DNA from: Baylisascaris procyonis
Taxonomy: Eukaryota; Nematoda; Chromadorea; Rhabditida; Ascarididae
NCBI GenBank assembly: GCA_037389465.1
Contig: JAZARR010000080.1
Coordinates: 1,426,001-1,490,000 of the forward strand
Reading direction: 5' to 3'
Length of the DNA stretch: 64,000 bases
Within the stretch, counting starts at the first letter, position 1; each line of letters starts with the position of its first letter. Under the pieces are notes generated by a model that was given only the letters and a program-made list of their open reading frames with translations, searched no databases and was not told where the DNA came from. A program made the translations under genes and the position numbers. Below, one piece after another: positions 37,501 through 48,700 of the stretch.

Positions 37501-38984
37501 CATGCGCCTAGAAAAGGAATAGGTATTGCAGGACAGCATCAGGTCAAGGAACATGTCGCTCCTTCAACAGGAGCAGATACGCGCGCTATTCGTCCCATAA
37601 CGCTACCACTACTTTTTCTACCACCTTTTATGGTATGTCTAAACTCGGCAATATTTCAGACTGCTAAGATCTATACGTCAACTAGATGAGGTCGTACTGA
37701 ATAATAACTATTCATTCTCCCTCCTAACCCCATGAGTGGGAACAAAACCGAATGATAAAATCGCCAGATAAAAAGTTAAAAATGCCGACGAAAAAGACTA
37801 CGAAGGGAATCAGACAATTTCATTTTCCGACAAAGGAAACAGGATCAGCTGAATTTTGATGAATGACAGCAACAGTACGAACCAAGTCGCTCAAAGCACT
37901 GAAGGCGGTGAATGACGTTAAAGTTTCAAAGAAAAAACAGAATGCTAAACACAAAGAAAACCTGATCGATTTTCCATTCCAGTCGAGTCGATATCGCAGT
38001 GACTTTGGTTGCTTGCTTAGAGACCACCTCAAGTCGCCGCGGCTGGGGTGAAGCCGAATCTTCCGCTAAAACTAGCCACAAATATGAAACTAATCAAAAC
38101 GTACCAATAATCCATCAAAAATTTCAGCCAAAAAGCTCGTCGCTTTGCAATCCAATCAAATTCCCTTTGGCGCCGCAAAAACTCGTAGCAGTGGGATAGA
38201 TCATAGGTTGCACTTTCAGAGATTAAAATGGGAGAGGGAAAGGACAATTCGACCGGGCGGCTAATGGAGTTTTTAGGTGGCCGAGCTTGAAACATTCAGA
38301 AAAAGAATAAAATTAAAGAGAAAAATTAGGGCAGAAACTGACAAAGGTGCCTTCTTATCTCAGCTGAAAAAAGTGCTCTTAATTCTAGGATGCTATCATG
38401 TCCAATCTACGGTCCTTTTCAATCATTACCTTATCAGAATTACTGCCGCACAGTTAAGCTGCCCGATACTTACATTGCAACTCTTACATCACCGATATAT
38501 CTAAGTCAGCAAATATTCTGTGGCGCAAACGCAACGATCAGCAAAGCTCGACAACTTATAAAGCGGAAGAGTGAAATCAACTATACTCTATGACTCCATA
38601 CTGCATGTCGAGATTGTGGCACTGTTGAACGGAGGCTGCGAGACCTTCAAATTCCCTAGGTGGCGTCACATGTTGATTCAGAAAGCTCATGTTTTCGGAA
38701 TTGGAAAGTTTTGACAATTATGACTCCAATCCTCTTATATCCCGACTCCAACCGCTTTTTGACAATTACAACCTTCCATCCTCTTACATTCCGACCTCAA
38801 TCGCTATTTGGCTCTATGCAGTTGCAATATAGAGCTTTCGAACCTACCACGTCGCCACCAAACTTCGAAATTTACTTGAAAAGAAACGACCATGATGGAA
38901 TAAAATAAGAGTGAGAAGCTTACGCCTGGCGGAAGGTGTGCGTAGAGCCGATATCGAGCCTGAGACGCTCATCCGGCTTGACAT
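31509..38984 (-). CDS. bath-42: MATH-BTB domain protein, BATH-42 type (cullin-3 substrate adaptor)
   Basis: Predicted substrate adaptor for a CUL-3 ubiquitin ligase. Eight exons give 422 residues: 38984-38924, 38065-37962, 37201-37034, 35624-35502, 35152-34937, 33710-33573, 33070-32864 and 31760-31509; all joins keep phase. Residues about 46-178 form the MATH domain (LEWKIDQFEKLM at 50-61, VTWELHVYPNGKR, VSFFLRQVGL, FTNQQGRGKF, LLICEVEYFPPG). Residues about 209-320 form the BTB fold (NELFADCSIK, RAHRCILGQHSEVFRSMF, AMIDYIYTG), followed by a BACK-like helical region (CERYLATTINSKNV, AEWKQMKRERSELA). The tail (380-422) is Ser-rich and ends in a basic cluster (RKRLRRTLR). Known family logic: MATH binds substrate, BTB binds cullin-3. 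An acceptor (GTTTTCAG, exon start 38998) precedes the ATG by 13 nt. Introns 3 and 7 contain opposite-strand small ORFs. Confidence 0.95.
31860..32320 (+). other. two overlapping antisense ORFs in an intron of the MATH-BTB gene
   Basis: From an in-frame ATG at 31851 a frame runs to a TGA at 32096 (MAGNSNIYELCKDDLNQW start); a second frame overlaps its end and runs to 32320. Composition is more protein-like than most intronic ORFs here, but there is no clear acceptor, domain or polyadenylation signal. They may be a frameshifted relic or chance. Confidence 0.2.
36235..36504 (+). CDS. candidate nested single-exon gene, 89 residues
   Basis: Lies antisense within intron 3 of the MATH-BTB gene. A good acceptor (GATTTTGCAG, ending at 36231) precedes the ATG by three bases, as expected for spliced-leader addition, and AATAAA begins within a few bases of the TAA. 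The protein starts MMNLSPNPDMCIVTVEG, has an acidic Ser/Glu stretch (SEQRTSEEESEEGN) in its second half and ends with FLRHYHK. There is no signal peptide, membrane segment or recognised domain. The start, acceptor and hexamer together make it better than a random ORF, yet it has no family support. Confidence 0.33.
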   Translation: MMNLSPNPDMCIVTVEGPCNKNNSFQLFTQTILPKQIARNAVKSFKADEGQSKSEQRTSEEESEEGNRHILNKTHFSNELTKFLRHYHK

Positions 38985-38997
38985 AACCTGTTGTCCA

Positions 38998-39000
38998 ACT
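38998..39000 (-). other. probable trans-splice acceptor of the MATH-BTB gene
   Basis: GTTTTCAG on the minus strand ends at 38999, and the ATG at 38984 follows a short leader. Phase with the next exon requires this ATG frame. Confidence 0.55.
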
Positions 39001-39309
39001 GAAAACAGCATTCTTCAGCAATAATTTTAGTCTATTAAGCAGCAACGTGGTTCGATTAAGAGCAAAAGCACTTCAACTTCACAATAAACATTAGCAATTA
39101 GAAAATTGAATCGAACATCGTTGAGCGTTTGCAGCACAGGAAACCTTAAGTTCATAAAACTGCAATTTTATATGACGTAACATCAATAAAGCACAAACCT
39201 TATAACATAGCAAACCTTGAGTCAATAAAACAATGCAACTTTTCGTAGCTGCATTCAAATGTAGTTAAGCTATAACTAACTTAATGTGAAGCATCTCTTC
39301 TTTTCTAGA

Positions 39310-39543
39310 ATGCACTACGACACCATGAGGATGGCCGTAGCAAAATTCGTCTACTCAAAAACTTTTTCTAAATATAGAATGAAAATATCGCGACGCTTTC
39401 TAATCAGCAACACTGCTATACTGGACGAGTACGCTACATCGAACAGTAAAAAAGCCCTTATTATGCCTCTTATCAAGATTTGCACTTCTAAGATGCTTGA
39501 ATATTATTTATTTTATAAGATTGTATTACGTCCAATGCAATAA
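39310..39543 (+). CDS. candidate small gene, 77 residues
   Basis: Starts 310 bp from and divergently to the MATH-BTB gene. A strong pyrimidine-rich acceptor (CTTCTTTTCTAG, ending at 39308) lies one base before the ATG, and AATAAA occurs at 39631-39636 downstream. The product begins MHYDTMRMAVAKFVYSK, is basic (KISRRFL, NSKKAL) and has a hydrophobic C-terminal half without a clear membrane span. No family was recognised. The acceptor and polyadenylation signal are its only support. Confidence 0.28.
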   Translation: MHYDTMRMAVAKFVYSKTFSKYRMKISRRFLISNTAILDEYATSNSKKALIMPLIKICTSKMLEYYLFYKIVLRPMQ

Positions 39544-39671
39544 TAACATTTCCAAAAAGAGCGTATGCACTCTATAGTCTGGTTACAGGCCTATCCTCGC
39601 TGGTTTTATCGAAAATGTTTAGCAGTTATTAATAAAGTCCAACGCTCACTTAGATAAAAAAAAGTTCACCA

Positions 39672-39896
39672 ATGACCAACGAAACTCTTGGGAAGATTTT
39701 CGGCTTGTCGATTCAAAATGCCATTTTGAAAAAAAGCAGAGATTTAGACGCTAATAAAGTTCTGTTTTTCGGGAAGGAAGGGCAGGATGATAGAAGGGAA
39801 CGCACTCTGCAACTAGAAACAACTAGAAAACTGGAAATAAAGTTGACGGAACTTTTCCAAAGTCTTATTCATCATGCTCATATTTCAAATCATTAA
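39672..39896 (+). other. ORF of 74 codons, possible small gene
   Basis: The frame from ATG 39672 has protein-like composition (MTNETLGKIFGLSIQN start, then RRERTLQLETTRKLEIKL, a charged amphipathic stretch). No acceptor is evident and no domain was recognised. It follows the polyadenylation signal of the preceding candidate by 36 bp. Confidence 0.2.
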
Positions 39897-40281
39897 GCTG
39901 TGAAACTTGTTAGAGCACTTCTGAGAAGATGAATTTCTAAGTCCTTCGATAAATTTTTCTCTTTATTGTTGAAATCACATAATCCCCCTTCTCCTTCTCC
40001 TCTAACAAGATGAAGTACGATAACGACGCAAGCATCTCAAATAATGGGCACTTTGCTATAAGTGACCACTCACCTACTACTCCCTCATGTACACTCATTT
40101 AACGATTTGAATGTATTGACCTCCCAATTTGTTTTCTTCTTAAAGAAGAAGAGAAATTTCTATGAGTTGGTGGTCAGGCGTTAACACATTCTCTACCGTT
40201 CCCGCTTAGTTGTCCTTCCTCGCTGATGAAACAGAATTTTTCGGTGTGGCTGGACGTTACATGACGTTTTTGCGGTGAGAA

Positions 40282-40342
40282 ACATTTGCATCAGAACAAT
40301 CGGGTACAGGGGACCTGTATCCGATTGTCCCGACGCGAATGT
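40282..40342. repeat. 29-bp-arm inverted repeat with 3-nt loop
   Basis: The left arm is 40282-40310 and the right arm 40314-40342, around GGA. The inner 14 pairs contain one G-T; the outer 15 contain three A-C oppositions and one T-G. In all, 24 of 29 are Watson-Crick and every deviation is a transition. The loop is too short for a standard miRNA precursor, so a foldback element or hairpin-forming palindrome is more likely. Confidence 0.85.
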
Positions 40343-41634
40343 CATGAAGATCTGCACCCAATCTGTTAGGAATGAAACAAAGGATCTGTCTCTTGCATAT
40401 GGGCTTAATGATTAGAGTCTTGCATGTTGGATGGCAATATTGATTACGTCCTAATTTGCGGCGTTTTCCAAAATGAGAAATACTGCATAATAATTGTCAC
40501 ACAATTGAAAATTTTTTTCATTTCGTCAAAAGCAACATACGCATGAATAGAACGGAAATACTATGGACTCAGGCATCTTGGAACAAGTACAAAAAGTTTT
40601 AAAAAATGGCTGCTCAAAACAAACAAATGTTTCGCTTAAAAGGGGAAAGGATGGCTGAAATTGCTTTTCTTTTAAACTGTACTTCTAGTTATCATCGAAT
40701 ATTCATATGTTTCATTCACTTATAACGGCAAACCGTGCTTACGAATTTACTTCATTGTATTTACTAGTTTTTCTGTGATCGCCAATACAGCCAACCGCAC
40801 AAGCCGTAGCATTAAACTGCTTTCAGCGCATTATCCTTGTGGCGTCAAAATATCCTACTTTTTCGATAGATAAATGTGCAACATTAATAAGAGAAAACAT
40901 ATTAAAGACTTGTAAAATTTGTCCCTCTTAACGGCACAAAGAATTCACAGATGCTATTTTACAAGAAACCTCACCTAAAAATAATATTTTGCAATAGAAA
41001 GAGCTAACAATGTTTTAGTGGAACGCCTCTGTGAAACAATGTTTTATAGAGACATAGGGCCACTCCAAAACGATACTCTACGAGCATAGCTTTTTAATAA
41101 AATAGACCGCAAGATTTTAATAAAAAACTTTTCGGGCACAACGTTTTAATAAAAAAATTCAAAGGTAGCTGCTTCGAAAATAGAACAATGTTCTGCACTA
41201 GAACGTAGGAAACTTAAGAAATGCTTTCCGTCCAGCTTTATGAAATATTTTTACTTGATCATAAAACAGTGAGCTTTCTAAAATTTTCAATCCCTTTCGA
41301 TGTTTCTTTATCCTCCAATCGTGGATCGTGTATCGTGAGATCTGCGGCTACCCGCACTCCTCAACTACCCCCCTCCCCTCTTCTCGAAATGGATGTTGAC
41401 TGCGACTGTTGACATATCGACTACAAAGACCACAAGTCACGTACCAAGAACTAATACGGAATTTATGAGAAGTGAAGGGAGAGTGGTTGGAGAAGGACTT
41501 AAATTTTGGTAACAACTTCTTAACAGAAGATTGCTCTGCAAAAGGGAATGATATTTCGGATCCTCTCGCCGTCAATTTAACCAGATAAGCCGGTGATTGT
41601 TCAAATTTATAGAGAAATAACAATTGCATGCAGG

Positions 41635-41859
41635 ATGGAGAAACAAAGCGCCACAATTGCTGCCTTTGAAGTATCACAGCCCTTGAATGGCTCTGCAATG
41701 CCACCACGGTCATTGGCTTCGAATTACCACAGTAATTCGCTTCAAGTTCCACCCTGTTATCCTCAACGAATAACAGTCTTTCGCCTGCAAGAACGGGACT
41801 TCCTCTTTTTCTTGCCTAACCCGGTCACAGGCGTCCTCATGTGCAAGAGAAGAACTTAG
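41635..41859 (+). other. ORF of 74 codons after an acceptor-like site
   Basis: GCATGCAG ends at 41633, one base before the G preceding the ATG. The product begins MEKQSATIAAFEVSQPLNGS and includes a Pro/Ser-rich middle and VFRLQERDFLFFLPNP. No domain or polyadenylation signal was identified. The opposite strand is also open for 134 codons, so coding is uncertain. Confidence 0.22.
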
Positions 41860-44800
41860 CATTCTGACAAAGTATATACGGACGCCAAAGTGGGAAAGCT
41901 TTTTGTGACGAGGTCTTGATACCGCATAGCATCTATGGAATCAGGATTATTGGGAACAGATATCGGCGAAGGTAAACTCGATTTTCATGATCAATCAATG
42001 CATTCAATAGTCATCATTTCTACTCTTTGGACAACTTTTTAATAAAGCCCTGTGACGAGTACCTAAGATGTTCAAGGTGAGGGTGGTGGTAGGTATTGGG
42101 CTTTTCAGTTCTATCTAAACACCGACCCTTCGAGAATATCCTTTATATTCAATCGAACGAATACAAACCCGCAGGATCGAGTCCAAACCACACCAATAAC
42201 ACACCACCTCGATTAAATATAAACAAAGCGGAAAATCACTTGCGCGCGTTTGCTCAGTCACCTGCAATGAAGTTTTCGTCCCTGGCTCGATAGCGTTATG
42301 CTGAACATACCGTCTAGATGATGATCGCTGTAAGACCAGGAAAAGCAAATAAACCGAATATGAACTGAAGTCTCTCGAAAACTGGCTCAACTAGACAGCG
42401 ACCGTCTTTTCGTAAAAAAACTTGTAAAAAAAGTTGTTCGTAGCCAGCTTTATGCAGCATAACTAATTCAGCCAACAACCCTATGCAAAAATTTGTTGTA
42501 CATCAATTAAATCCAATTTCTATACTCACGATACAATAGAGTTAGGATTTAAATTTGCATATTTAAGATGATGCAATTCGAGAACACGCGAAAATTGAAT
42601 ATGAAATTCGATGTGTACACGGTTTCGAGGTGAATTACTAGAAGGCCTGTTGAAAAGTTAGGAAGTAAGTGGCCAGTAGAAAGTTTTCGAATTAAGCGCC
42701 GAAACAAATTTGCCGCGGAAGTTTTCGTCGATTAGACAGCGCAATTATATGCAAAATTAAACTGCTGCATTTTTAACTAACCTAATTTATCTACTAATAT
42801 TCAAGAAGCATTCCCCTCTCGTGGAGTACTCAAGAAAGAAACTGAATCTTTGACGCAATCAATTATAGGAAAGTATCTGAAAGAAATGTAGTGCAGAAAG
42901 AATTATTGAGAATACCCTAGTAAGCATCAAGCATAAAACTCGAACTCACGCAGAAACGCTTACTACAACTGCTAACAGTCATTACCTCCTTCGCACTTTG
43001 CTCTGTTGGGGCTCAGTGGTAAAGCAAACGATGTAGCGATACGTCACGCTTTATGGAATAGATGTGACCTAAGGAAGCAACATGTTACTTTAGCTCTGAA
43101 CTTTAGGTCGATGGATATCTAAGCGCAGGTAGCGACCAGGACAATTTGATGCTGGGGCCTCCAGCTTCCTGACATAGTTATCTCAGTCATTTTGGCTCGA
43201 TATCTCAGTCTGGACTGCGCTGGTTTCTGATAACATAGCCAAAAATTATTTTTGCCTATAAGATATATCGTTTTTGGAATAGATCAAAATCGACGTAAAT
43301 AAAGATTCGTTATTTCGATTTCGATCTATTTATAGAAAAAATTTTTCTCTGAGAAGAAACAAATCAAGATCCACCATGTGAGGAAGGATTGATATTTTAG
43401 CGGTATTTTGAACTTCTTTTTGCTGGATATTCATAAAAACTCTTCTGCTTTACTTATTAAGGCATGTCGAGAGGTCCTATTCAACAACGGAATGTACACA
43501 ACATAGTGCATGAATTCCTATTCTTAAAGGAAGAAAATGGCAGGAAAAAAATCATATCCGCTAGGTAAACGCAAACGGACCTTAAAAAATGAAGTCGATT
43601 TCTACAATTACTCAATTCATTTTGCTATCACATGTACTTAATAAGACATCACCTAACGCTTTTCGCAAGAGTTAGTGTAGCTAAGAAAATATAGTTCCCG
43701 ATGAAATATTCTTAACGACACTCTTCTGGAATATTCTCAGGGACACTATGTCACCCTCACAAACACTCGATGAAATATTCTCAAAGGCAAAGTTGAACAC
43801 TCTTTTATGCATTCAATGATAGGAGATTCTTCGTAAGCACAAGCGATGTTCAATAAGCGTTCCTTTTATACTTGTACTGTATTTATGCGATTTTTAAATA
43901 GCAACAAGTTGTCGTTGATGCTAAGTTGTTCATAAGTGATGAAGGCTATACTAAAAGGTGACATTAGAACATTAGGAATTAGTAATCCTTATACGACCTC
44001 TTAGGCTATTGATGATTAAGGATGACATAAAGCAAACAAGTTGAACAGCAATTTCATATTCTGAAATTTCTATAACCGGCAAGTTTCATAAGTACACCCA
44101 TTATCGCATGTTTTTGTGTTTTTGGTTGGCTGGTTGTCATAGCAGTCTGAAAGGCACAAGTAAATGGATTGCCACAGTGTCCTCGATCGAAGTTTTATAC
44201 TTACTAATTTCATTGATGCCGATAAGACTTGCCAAATCAACCAATATTATTGAACTGAATATTTCTTGTCTATTTGTTAGTCATTTAGGAAAAAGCCCAT
44301 GAGAAAGTATTTTGCTATTTTAATTACTTTTTGTTCTTATACCCTTCCACATAGGTTGGCAATTTATGGAATTGTCTAATTTATATGGCAAGGTTGCGAA
44401 AAGCACATATCGCGCCACTTGCAAAGCATACTTTTCCTAGAGTTACTTTTTTGGTCCTACTACATTATGCTACTCAGAGTGCTCAAGTTCTAACAGTATG
44501 AATACTGTGGACAATATTTGCAACTCAAATACCGATTCCATAACATAACAAGAGTGAAATTTATTCCACATACGTATTCATTTCGCTATAACACAATCCT
44601 CCGTTAATTTATTTCAGCAACGTTTTTTATTTATTAATTCTCTTTGGTCGCAGAACAATTATTGAACTTTCCATGTTTCATCATTTTTGAATTTGAAAAA
44701 CAATTTTTGAAGGAATTTTCAAAGATTTTTTTGTTTCCAAATTTGTCCTATTGGAAGGGAACGCTATTGTCATCCTCATAATCACAAAGGATATCAAGTA

Positions 44801-45729
44801 TTGTAATGAAAGAATCGTATATGTAAATAAATAACACTCAGAAAAAAATTCCTTTGGCAGCTCGACAATTTTACATTAAAAGAGCGACATAAGAGCAAAA
44901 AGGTCATAAGAAAGCCGCCTCTTAGACGAATGTAAAAAAGCATTACAACACACACACACGCATATGAACATGCTGCATTTTGAATGAACTATGGAAAAGA
45001 AAAGAGTTTAAGGCACATACGTTAATAGACTATCAAGCACCGCTTCCTTATACGACAAACATATGAGGTTCATTCGAAGAAATTCAAATTAATGGCTTTC
45101 TTGTATTGCATAATTGCATAAACGATGAGTAAAAAGTTCCCCCATCTGTAAATATGCAGTCTTAGTTACTGAATTACTCGCAAGGATGAGAAGAACTGAA
45201 AGCAATGTGATGGAGAAAATTTGAGCTGGAAACATTCCAGTATGCAAATTAAAAGAAACAATCACTCAATGATATATGAATTAATAACGCTGAAAAAACG
45301 TCAAGACGCTGAGTTACTAAAATGTTATATATCCTCCTTTTGTGATGCATTTTTATGCACCTCATCCACGCCTGACCTTAAATAACTGCCAGCAAATTCC
45401 TTTTACTTATACTTTAGAAAGTACGAATAAATCATCGGCGACATCATAGCTCAATCCAGAGCTCCGCTGAAGTATATTCAACTGAAATTTGCATATAAAA
45501 ATTCCCTATGAAAAATCAATTTTCAAAAGTTAACCTATGGAAAGCATTTATAAAAATATTGAAGCGAAATTCCAGCGTAATTTTTGCACGGTGAAGTAAA
45601 CGAGAAAGTGATTAGAGTGTACAATAAAGACGACAGGCATTTGATAGGTCAAATACGAATTAACGATCGCTTCATTATGTTGTGGAAACATTTTCTTTGG
45701 TATATGCGATTCAGAGTAGCCATTGACTT

Positions 45730-48700
45730 TCAAACTTTTACACCATGCCGCTCCTCGGAGTACATATATGGATGGGCATATCGAACTTGGCTATCAGCGT
45801 ACATGTCAGCGTTCTTTGATCCCTTGTTATATGTGGCCTGCTCGGTAGGTGGTCGATTTCGTTTGAAGAAACCACACTGCAAAAGAGCACGGTATAGCGA
45901 GTCAATCGTCTTTGAATTAGAACTCATCAGAAATCATGAATCTCAGCTACCGGTAATAGGCACCAAATTCACGTATATACACCAAGTCTTCACATGAATG
46001 AGCGAGCGTATTTTAATTAAATATGCAAATGAACTCGCGTACGAATAAACATTCCTCCTTGAATTGCGAATTGGAAACGTAGTTTATTTTATGTGTGTAT
46101 TTAAAAGATAAGAATCAATCATAAAGTCATTTCAATTCTACAAAAATTTGTTATTTTCTTCTGGAAAAATTAAGTGAAAAAATGTTCCAAACGAGTTGAC
46201 AGGAAGTATATTCTCTGCAATCATTTTCATAATTAAACATGAAACTATGAAATATGTGGAGTAATGTCGTCACATTTTAATCAGTCCAAGATTTCCACAT
46301 TTTAATCAATTCCACATTTTAATCATTTTAATCACTCATGCAAGATTTTTGCATAGAATTGTGACTCGGCCGGTCTAAAATAAAAGTCCAGTGGGCGCAA
46401 GATTCAAACAAATCCTTTAGCATCTATAAATATTTAAATTCTAAATCCCTTTTTGAAGCTAAAAAACGGACGCAAACGTGATAAATGAGCTCAATCAATG
46501 GTGAACATTATACCACCCGAATTTAGCTTCATTGCTTCCCGAGTTAAAACTATTAAACGGACAAACAGACAAACAGACATGCATATATACAGGCAGACAC
46601 GATGTTGTCACGTCGCATTTTCCAATGCGCCTTTGCAAAGATGCGTAAAAATTGCAGGGCGTAAAAGAAAAACGAATACCGTAAAGCTTTTCAGTGGTTA
46701 TGCGCCTATTTTTAAAGCGTTAAATGGCCACTGTTTGTAAATAATACTCAAAGAAGAATTATATTGAAATATAAAGGAACGTACATGCGGTAGATTCAAT
46801 TTCATTGCAAATCCTGTCCCCCTCCCCTTCGTTAATTTCAAGAACAGTTTGAGACACCAATCCGAAACATCACAATTCACATATTGTTCAGTTTTTTCTT
46901 TTGCTATTTCAACTATAACAATCAACATTGAGCACTAATTCTCACATAAATAGAGTTAACATTATATGCGTGGCATAGGTAGAGAAAACTGCAAGTTGTA
47001 CGACTGGTGCGAAGGATTAATTGTAATTTGCAAAGTGAATTTCATATATAAGGAGCTCAAAAAGAATTGAATTCTCTAAGTTTTTTTCAGTTAAAGGGAT
47101 GAGCAACTCCTAAAAAATTTGGCATACGAAACGTACACCCGGTCGATAGGCTAGGTGAGAAAAACATGCACTTAAGCTTACCCTCCATAGGCATAAAATG
47201 AGCAAAGCAAGGATGATAAGTCCAATCAATATAGCAAGTAGATATAACCACCAAGGTACTCCCCGTTGTGCTTGTTCCGGATCCGTAGGATTAACATCGG
47301 TCGTTACCTGCAAAACAAATTCTAAAACGTTGCTGCAATTTTGTAGTTTTACGATTACTTTTATTATTAGTTCTGTGCAGTTGAGAATAATAAATCCTCA
47401 AATGATAGTGAATAATACTTCGCTCTCTAGGTTTACAAACAGTAATTCTTATCTTAGGCGATAGGCTTTCACTTTTATCTTTCGAAGTAAAACAACGGTT
47501 ATACTCTTCAAAATGAATTATACTTGTTAGGCGGAAGTTGGGAATGGAAGCTGCAGAGAGCAATAGCCCTCTGATATATGGAGCTCATAACCGTCACAAG
47601 GACACTGCATTAAATAGTCATTTAAAATAGACTGGAGACCCTTTCATATCTATATATGAAAAACTAACAGCAGTAAGTTGTGCGGGTGGACTATATCGAG
47701 GTGCACTGGGAAGTGCCGATATTTTGACAATGCCAATTGAAGAGATATCGGCCTCCATGATGTTGTTGTCTATTAGCGTATTGAGTGCAAGCCGAGAGTA
47801 GATTTCGACCAAGACGAATTCATCCTCGTTCAAACGTCCAATATCACACTCGATATGCGTACAATTATCGTTGCTACAATCCTGGAATTGAACTATATTT
47901 TTAGCTTAGTTCTTGTGCTTGCTGTATTACAGGTCACTCTTCGTCTTTTCATGCAAACAGCCGAGCATTACAACCTCGTATTCAAGGCGGGTTTTTGATC
48001 ACTGAACGATCGCTTGCAAACCAAATTATCTGCATTCTCAATTACAGACGTAGCCGCTTATAGCAGTGAGACAGGTCATTATTTTTTGAAAGTCTTCATT
48101 TCAAGATCAACATCCACTTCTAATGAACGACAATGAAAGTGAGCACAACCCTCCTCTCAAATAACGAGTGAGAGGATCTTTTGCATTTTTGGTGAGTTTA
48201 CAAGTAATTCTGCTAATGTACATACCGATATAAAAACCGATACAACTGTAACCTCCTCGAGTGCAGAAATTACGTGGAATAGAGATCATGTTTTTAAAAA
48301 TTTTTCCTGCTCATAAGCGTTGATCGTATTTCACTTCCTCCTTTTTTGCAAGATATCTAATGCCCACAGGAAGGCAAGAGCTATCGCTTACGTGCAGGTT
48401 CATGTAAGCAAAACACTGAGGTCATGAAACTATGACTTACAATGGTGGCACGACTGAGAGGACCTTTGTACTCTATAGCTGAACCGGCGGCCTTTGCCAA
48501 TTTCACTGCATGTTTCATGTCATTTTTGGCTTGAATAGAACGTGCACTTCTCTCTTCGGCATGCACTCGACGTTTTGAGTAAGCCTCGTCCACCTGCCTG
48601 AGGCGACGCTTCTTTACGTAGTCTTCGTACTGGTCGTGTACTCGTTCGTTATGGGCGTATTTTAAGTGTTCGTTCGTTTCTTCGAAAATGATAGCCGATG

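Larger units (their letters stand above)
39000..45729. other. 6.7-kb intergenic region between integrin and MATH-BTB genes
   Basis: No conserved gene was recognised. It contains the promoter of the MATH-BTB gene at its left end, the 3' UTR of the integrin at its right end, three plus-strand ORFs of 74-78 codons (listed separately) and one very strong inverted repeat. Confidence 0.5.

Noticed and set aside
43005..43080. tRNA-like A-box (GGGCTCAGTGGTAAAGC)
   Set aside because: No matching T-arm or B-box and no acceptor stem could be formed around it.
45584..45997. 137-codon plus-strand ORF
   Set aside because: It is the antisense shadow of the integrin cytoplasmic-tail exon.
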